A stretch of DNA of 8,468 nucleotides from contig DDEV01000013.1 in assembly GCA_002336855.1 (NCBI GenBank), positions 1 to 8,468 of the forward strand, written 5' to 3'. A program made the translations under genes and the position numbers. Every line of letters begins with the position of its first letter. The stretch's first letter is position 1. This DNA is from Leucobacter sp. UBA1945. GTDB taxonomy: Bacteria; Actinomycetota; Actinomycetes; Actinomycetales; Microbacteriaceae. The notes below the pieces were generated by a model. The model was given only the letters and a program-made list of their open reading frames with translations, was not told where the DNA came from and searched no databases. Below, one piece after another: positions 5,946-8,468 of this stretch.

Positions 5946-6566
5946 CTACGCGTGTGCCGGTGCTGCCTCTGCCGCGGGCTTGGCCGCGCGGCGCCGGGGC
6001 AGCAGGTTCGGAAACGCGCGGTGCACGGCGGTCGCGACGAGCGCCGCGAGCAGTGCCTTCACCGCGTCCATGGGCAAGAAGACGACGTCGACGAACGTCG
6101 CCTCGTAGAGCGACATGCCCGCGAGCAACCAGAGCCCGATGATGCCGCCGAGGTGGTTGACGATCACGCCGGCCAGGGTCGCGAGCAGCAAGACGCCCGC
6201 GCTGGCAGCGATGTTCTTGCGAGGCAGGCGCGAAGCGATGAAGCCAGCGGTTGCGGCGGCGAACGGGAACGAGATCAGGTAGCCTCCGGTCGCGCCGACG
6301 AACGGGCCGGGGCCGGCAGATGCGCCGGCGAACACCGGAATGCCGATCAACCCGACCGCGAGGTAGAGCAGCGCGGCGAGAAACCCGCGTTTGGCCCCGA
6401 GCACCGCGCCGGTGAGCACCACGGCGAAGGTCTGCAGGGTGAACGGCACGCCCGCCGCGATGGGGATCGCGGGCAGCAGCGCGCAGGCGGCGATGAGTGC
6501 GGCGAAGGCCGCGATCAGAGCGATATCGGTCGCGGGGTTGCCGCGTCGGGCGGGTGTGACAGCCAT
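5946..6566 (-). CDS. bioY: Biotin ECF transporter S component BioY
   Basis: This is the substrate-binding membrane subunit for biotin uptake. In 206 residues it shows about six hydrophobic helices. The N-terminal helix (DIALIAAFAALIAACALLP) is followed by the BioY-typical AGVPFTLQTFAVVLTGAVLGAKRG at about 38-61, then the loop GPGPFVGATGGYLISFPFAAATAGFI at about 85-110. The ATGGYLxxF core is one of the most conserved parts of the family and lines the biotin site. A basic, Ala-rich tail (RRRAAKPAAEAAPAHA) ends the protein in the cytoplasm. The ATG has a good Shine-Dalgarno AGGGAGC four bases upstream. It starts 12 bp after the CHY zinc-finger gene and 25 bp before bioM, so it is mid-operon. Repression by BioQ at the operator upstream of the CHY gene is likely. 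Confidence 0.93.
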   Translation of the reverse strand: MAVTPARRGNPATDIALIAAFAALIAACALLPAIPIAAGVPFTLQTFAVVLTGAVLGAKRGFLAALLYLAVGLIGIPVFAGASAGPGPFVGATGGYLISFPFAAATAGFIASRLPRKNIAASAGVLLLATLAGVIVNHLGGIIGLWLLAGMSLYEATFVDVVFLPMDAVKALLAALVATAVHRAFPNLLPRRRAAKPAAEAAPAHA

Positions 6567-6578
6567 TGTTGCTCCCTT

Positions 6579-7004
6579 TCAGGGAATGTGTGGCGCAGAA
6601 GCGGTGCCGCATTCTGCCCGGTCGGGTGAGGTCAGGTCGTCTGCGAGTGTCGCCGGCAGATCGAAGTAGATATCGCGGTGCAACTTGCAGCCTGGGTTGA
6701 ACTCGGCATCGCATGCCGGGCAGCGGGCTGCGCCAAGGTATTCGGCGACGGTGAGCTGCCTCGAGCACGCGCCGCAGAGCACCGCGTGTTCGTTCAGGTC
6801 GGCGTCGCCCCACCGCTCGATCGCGTGTGTCACGGCCTCGTCATGGCACTCGTAACACGGGTAGAAGTTGCCGCAGCACTTGAACTTCAGCGCGATGATG
6901 TCGCTTGGGTCGCCGTAGTGCACGCAGCGCGTCTGCGCATCGATAGTGCGGCCGTGCACTTGAGGCGTCGGCCTGCTTGGTGCGGCTTCGCTCGGTGCGG
7001 TCAT
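6579..7004 (-). CDS. CHY-type zinc-finger protein, first gene of the biotin-uptake operon
   Basis: This is a 141-residue soluble protein with a CHY zinc finger, a domain predicted to bind up to three zinc ions. The conserved start VHGRTIDAQTRCVHYG lies at 16-31, with Cys27, His29 and Tyr30. It is followed by FKCCGNFYPCYECHDE (41-56: Cys43, Cys44, Cys50, Cys53, His54), LCGACSRQL (Cys77, Cys80), RCPACDAEFNPGCKLHRDIYF (Cys95, Cys98, Cys106, His109). All usual ligands are present. A 15-residue Pro/Ala/Ser-rich N-terminus precedes the domain, and about 27 residues follow it. The ATG has a GAGG five bases upstream. Prokaryotic CHY proteins have no established function that I know; the yeast relative Hot13 acts on mitochondrial thiol-disulfide proteins. 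The stop is 12 bp before bioY, so it is almost certainly co-transcribed with it. Its link to biotin is inference from that position. Confidence 0.85.
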   Translation of the reverse strand: MTAPSEAAPSRPTPQVHGRTIDAQTRCVHYGDPSDIIALKFKCCGNFYPCYECHDEAVTHAIERWGDADLNEHAVLCGACSRQLTVAEYLGAARCPACDAEFNPGCKLHRDIYFDLPATLADDLTSPDRAECGTASAPHIP

Positions 7005-7087
7005 CGGCGCCTCGGATTCGTGCGGTGGTGAACTGGTTTGTGGTCGCGCACTGATGCGCGGGTTTGCGTGGGTTCAGGTGGCCCCAT
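7001..7087 (-). CDS. Possible 28-codon leader ORF upstream of the CHY gene
   Basis: On the minus strand an ATG at 7087-7085 opens 28 codons ending in TGA at 7003-7001, which overlaps the CHY start as ATGA. AGGTGG (7097 to 7092) lies four bases before the ATG and could serve as a ribosome-binding site. The ATG falls in the loop of the 7072-7101 hairpin and the AGGTGG in its stem. The peptide is Arg/Pro/His-rich with no known motif. An ORF of this length can arise by chance in GC-rich DNA, so this is only a candidate. Confidence 0.2.
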   Translation of the reverse strand: MGPPEPTQTRASVRDHKPVHHRTNPRRR

Positions 7088-7101
7088 GCGGCCACCTGAA
7101 C
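7072..7101. repeat. Perfect 12-bp inverted repeat in the leader of the biotin operon
   Basis: GTTCAGGTGGCC (7072-7083) and GGCCACCTGAAC (7090-7101) are exact reverse complements around a six-base loop. The outer eight bases of each arm are the same ACCTGAAC/GTTCAGGT half-site found in the adjacent BioQ operator block, and the right arm is shared with it. It may be an additional protein-binding site, an RNA hairpin in the leftward leader, or both. Confidence 0.6.
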
Positions 7102-7127
7102 AGTGTTCTGGTGAACGGTGTTCAGGT
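7094..7127. promoter_or_regulatory. Tandem BioQ operator block
   Basis: Two 13-bp sites lie two bases apart: TGAAC-AGT-GTTCT (7097-7109) and TGAAC-GGT-GTTCA (7112-7124). The second is a perfect palindrome in its arms. They match the box described for Corynebacterium BioQ, TGAAC-N3-GTTAC, as I recall it. The whole 34 bp is bounded by ACCTGAAC (7094-7101) and GTTCAGGT (7120-7127), so the pair is itself a nested inverted repeat. The block lies between the start codons of bioQ and the CHY-bioYMN operon and covers the bioQ -35/spacer region. Confidence 0.75.
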
Positions 7128-7145
7128 TAGCGCTAGAGTGAGGGA
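7111..7145 (+). promoter_or_regulatory. Promoter of bioQ, leaderless type and operator-overlapped
   Basis: TAGAGT (7134-7139) is followed by six bases and the ATG at 7146. A weak -35, GTGAAC, lies at 7111-7116 with a 17-bp spacer. The second BioQ site (7112-7124) covers the -35 and half of the spacer, which predicts autorepression. Confidence 0.6.
7124..7129 (-). promoter_or_regulatory. Candidate -10 of the leftward CHY-bioYMN promoter
   Basis: The minus strand reads TAACCT (7129 to 7124), which fits TANNNT. No TA dinucleotide occurs between 7005 and 7126, so no standard -10 exists closer to the CHY gene. A weak -35, TTGCGC, lies 18 bp upstream at 7153-7148, inside bioQ. Transcription would start near 7117, within the second BioQ site, giving a leader of about 110 nt. 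Confidence 0.4.
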
Positions 7146-7712
7146 ATGCGCAACACCCTCGCCGACGTCATCGACGCGGCGCTGCGCGTGCTCGACGATC
7201 ACGGCCTCGAGTTCTGCTCGATGCGCCGCGTTGCAGCGGCCCTCGAGGTGCAGCCGAGCGCGCTCTACCACCACGTACCGAACAAACAGACCCTGCTGGC
7301 GCTCATGGCTGACGAGATTGTGCGTGAGGTGCGCGGCGACGAGCCGGCGCGCGTGTGTCGCTCGCTGCGTGAGTCGATGCTCGCGATTCGAGACGGAGCA
7401 GACGTCGTTGCGACCGCGTCTGCGTTTCGTCTCGGAGCCTCGTCGGTCGAGGCCCTGCTTGCCTCGATGGTTGGCGCGGACGGCGCGCGGACCCTGCTGC
7501 TCTACACCTTCGGGCAGGCGCAGGCCACGCAGACCCAGCTGCAGGCGCACGCGATCGGGGCGCTGCCCGAGATGGCCGGCGGCGCGGGCGGCTGGGCGGT
7601 CGACGAGGCAACCGATGGGGCCGACTCCCAGGCCGACCTCGACCAGCAGCTGCGTGAGAGCTTCGACCGCGGCATCGAGATCATTCTCGAGGGGCTCTCG
7701 GCTGCGCGGTAA
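7146..7712 (+). CDS. bioQ: TetR-family repressor of biotin genes (BioQ-like)
   Basis: This 188-residue DNA-binding protein has a TetR N-terminal domain. Helices 1-3 span about residues 4-45, with the helix-turn-helix in FCSMRRVAAALEVQPSALYHHVPNKQTLLALMADEIV (about 24-60). The strings MRRVAAALEVQPSALYHHVPNK and LLALMADEIV are typical of the BioQ group. The C-terminal domain (about 65-188) is helical and would hold the dimer interface; it ends with an acidic stretch (VDEATDGADSQADLDQQL) and a final helix. Known BioQ proteins repress biotin synthesis and uptake genes in corynebacteria and mycobacteria, responding to biotin status through a route that does not involve a BirA repressor domain. Here the gene diverges from CHY-bioYMN and two BioQ-like boxes lie between them, so it probably controls both. 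The start is set by the TAGAGT-N6-ATG element. Another TetR member is possible, but the operator match makes BioQ the best call. Confidence 0.82.
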   Translation: MRNTLADVIDAALRVLDDHGLEFCSMRRVAAALEVQPSALYHHVPNKQTLLALMADEIVREVRGDEPARVCRSLRESMLAIRDGADVVATASAFRLGASSVEALLASMVGADGARTLLLYTFGQAQATQTQLQAHAIGALPEMAGGAGGWAVDEATDGADSQADLDQQLRESFDRGIEIILEGLSAAR

Positions 7713-7790
7713 CCCCGCCACCCGGCTCCACGGCTCCCATCTCCGTCGCGGGGCAGCTTTCTGCCTCAAAACCCTCCCGCGTGCGGCCAA

Positions 7791-7821
7791 ATGTGCCACG
7801 CGCCACTCGTCGGTGGCACAT
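7791..7821. terminator. Hairpin between convergent bioQ and nucS
   Basis: ATGTGCCAC (7791-7799) and GTGGCACAT (7813-7821) form a perfect 9-bp stem with a 13-nt loop; GCC/GGC just outside can extend it past a two-base mismatch. It stands 79 bp after the bioQ stop and 73 bp from the nucS stop. There is no T-run. A shorter GGCAG/CTGCC hairpin lies at 7752-7765. The rest of 7713-7893 shows only the G-rich repeat. Confidence 0.5.
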
Positions 7822-7837
7822 ATGGCTACACGCCGCA

Positions 7838-7869
7838 GGGCGAGGGCGAGGGCGAGGGCGGGGGGGGGG
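7838..7869 (+). repeat. GGGCGA microsatellite running into a ten-G tract
   Basis: Three exact copies of GGGCGA (7838-7855) are followed by GGGC and then ten consecutive G (7860-7869). The plus strand thus holds four or more G3 runs with 1-3 base spacers, a canonical G-quadruplex pattern. It lies 24 bp beyond the nucS stop, on the 3' side of both convergent genes. Such tracts are prone to length change and to sequencing or assembly error. Confidence 0.85.
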
Positions 7870-7893
7870 AAGGTGCAGGCGCTGTCCGGCGCC

Positions 7894-8468
7894 TCAGAAC
7901 AGCGTGTTGAGGTTCTGCATGCCGCGCATCGCGTCGTAGTCGAGCACGACGCAGCGAATGCCTCGATCCTCGGCGAGCGTGCGCGCCTGCGGCTTGATCT
8001 CTTGCGCGGCAAAGATGCCCTGCACCGGTGCGAGCTTCGGGTCGCGATTCATGAGCTCGAGGTATCGAGTCAACTGCTCCACACCGTCGATGCCGCCGCG
8101 GCGCTTGATCTCGACCGCAACCGAGACGCCCGAGTCGTCGCGCGCGAGAATATCGACCGGACCGATCGCCGTCATGTACTCGCGGCGCACGAGGGTATGC
8201 CCCTCGCCGAGCAGTTCGATCTGCTCTGCGAGCAGCTCTTGCAGGTGCGCCTCGACGCCGTCTTTGATGAGGCCGGGGTCGACTCCGAGGTCGTGCGAGC
8301 TGTCGTGCAGAATCTCGAATAGCGAGACCACGAGGCGGTCGGCTGTCTTCGCGTGCGTCACCTGCCACACCTCTTTGACGCCGGCCTCGATCTGCTCTTC
8401 GTCGGGGTCAATAGGCGCCAGCGCACAGGGCGGGCTCATCCAGTTCAGCGGCTTGTACGAGCCGCCGT
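7894..8468 (-). CDS. nucS: Mismatch-specific endonuclease NucS/EndoMS, 5' end outside window
   Basis: NucS cuts both strands at certain base mismatches (such as G-T and G-G) and provides the non-canonical mismatch repair of Actinobacteria and many archaea that lack MutS/MutL. The gene reads leftward and its 5' end is cut by the window. The frame stays open to 8466 with GGSYKPLNW before MSPPC, a conserved N-terminal-domain stretch, so ATG 8439 is internal. The visible 191 residues include KTADRLVVSLFEILHDSSHDLGVDPGLIKDGVEAHLQELLAEQIELLGEG (linker into the nuclease domain) and the RecB-like active site: Asp in GPVDILARD, then Glu and Lys in VEIKRR. After it come IDGVEQLTRYLELMNRD and GIFAAQEIKPQARTLAEDRGIRC, all highly conserved. 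The protein ends QNLNTLF; in the family the extreme C-terminus binds the sliding clamp, and this ending resembles such a motif. Catalytic parts are intact. Confidence 0.95.
   Translation of the reverse strand, partial: GGSYKPLNWMSPPCALAPIDPDEEQIEAGVKEVWQVTHAKTADRLVVSLFEILHDSSHDLGVDPGLIKDGVEAHLQELLAEQIELLGEGHTLVRREYMTAIGPVDILARDDSGVSVAVEIKRRGGIDGVEQLTRYLELMNRDPKLAPVQGIFAAQEIKPQARTLAEDRGIRCVVLDYDAMRGMQNLNTLF

Noticed and set aside
5099..6142. 347-codon open frame on the plus strand
   Set aside because: Antisense to bioM and part of bioY; no hydrophobic core or motif.
7028..7040. Third BioQ box (TGAAC-TGG-TTTGT)
   Set aside because: Only the left half matches; the right half lacks GTTC, so it may be a chance half-site.
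7005..7145. Biotin-related riboswitch upstream of the CHY-bioY operon
   Set aside because: No known biotin riboswitch exists to match, and the structure seen is explained at least as well by protein-binding half-sites.
7054..8322. 422-codon open frame on the plus strand, the longest in the window
   Set aside because: Covers bioQ in a wrong frame and then runs antisense to nucS, crossing the hairpin and G-tract; Arg/Ser/Ala-rich noise.
8437..8439. ATG 8439 as the true start of nucS
   Set aside because: The frame continues upstream to the window edge with GGSYKPLNW, a conserved NucS stretch, so this Met is internal.
1..8468. CRISPR array, insertion sequence, tRNA or rRNA genes, prophage or att sites
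   Set aside because: No spaced direct repeats, transposase, integrase, terminal repeats or cloverleaf-like segments were found on either strand by eye.

Overview
The window is chromosomal DNA from a high-GC Gram-positive actinobacterium, most likely of the Microbacteriaceae. The support is: a NucS/EndoMS mismatch endonuclease (a family of archaea and Actinobacteria), a BioQ-type TetR repressor beside a bioY-bioM-bioN biotin transporter, an SCO4848-like small membrane protein, strong G/C third-position bias, and many start codons that look leaderless (TAGNNT, exactly six bases, then ATG). Genes are densely packed and nothing mobile, viral or CRISPR-like is visible.

Layout. Positions 1-1192 (+) hold the end of a polar amino-acid ABC permease and its ATPase, overlapping as ATGA. 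A perfect 20-bp stem hairpin (1203-1245) separates them from a leftward pair: an SCO4848-like membrane protein followed by a TagD-like glycerol-3-phosphate cytidylyltransferase (1881 to 1263). Divergent from that pair is a hotdog-fold acyl-CoA thioesterase (2000-2404), followed by an HdeD/DUF308 membrane protein (2551-3129) with a good intrinsic terminator. A leftward SseB-domain protein (3230-3685) and a rightward PIG-L/LmbE deacetylase (3762-4484) diverge from a 76-bp gap carrying two leaderless-type promoters.

Positions 4503-7712 form a biotin uptake module. Leftward, the order is CHY zinc-finger protein, bioY (biotin-binding S component), bioM (ATPase) and bioN (transmembrane coupling component), with gaps of 12 and 25 bp and a 4-bp overlap. 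Divergent from it is bioQ, a TetR-family repressor. The 141-bp gap between the two units holds two adjacent TGAAC-N3-GTTCW sites that match the known BioQ box. They lie over the bioQ promoter and over a candidate leftward -10, which suggests that biotin status controls both directions from one operator block.

The last 575 bp (7894-8468, leftward) are the C-terminal two thirds or more of NucS, cut by the window edge. Between bioQ and nucS lie a hairpin and a G-rich microsatellite with a ten-G run. No gene-free stretch exceeds 300 bp; the longest are 7713-7893, 2405-2550 and 7005-7145. I see no convincing gene, RNA or terminator in 2405-2550.

The points most worth a second look are the CHY zinc-finger protein leading the biotin operon, the nested BioQ operator with a hairpin and possible short leader ORF behind it, an unusual hydrophilic insertion inside the BioM nucleotide-binding domain, and the recurring leaderless promoter module.
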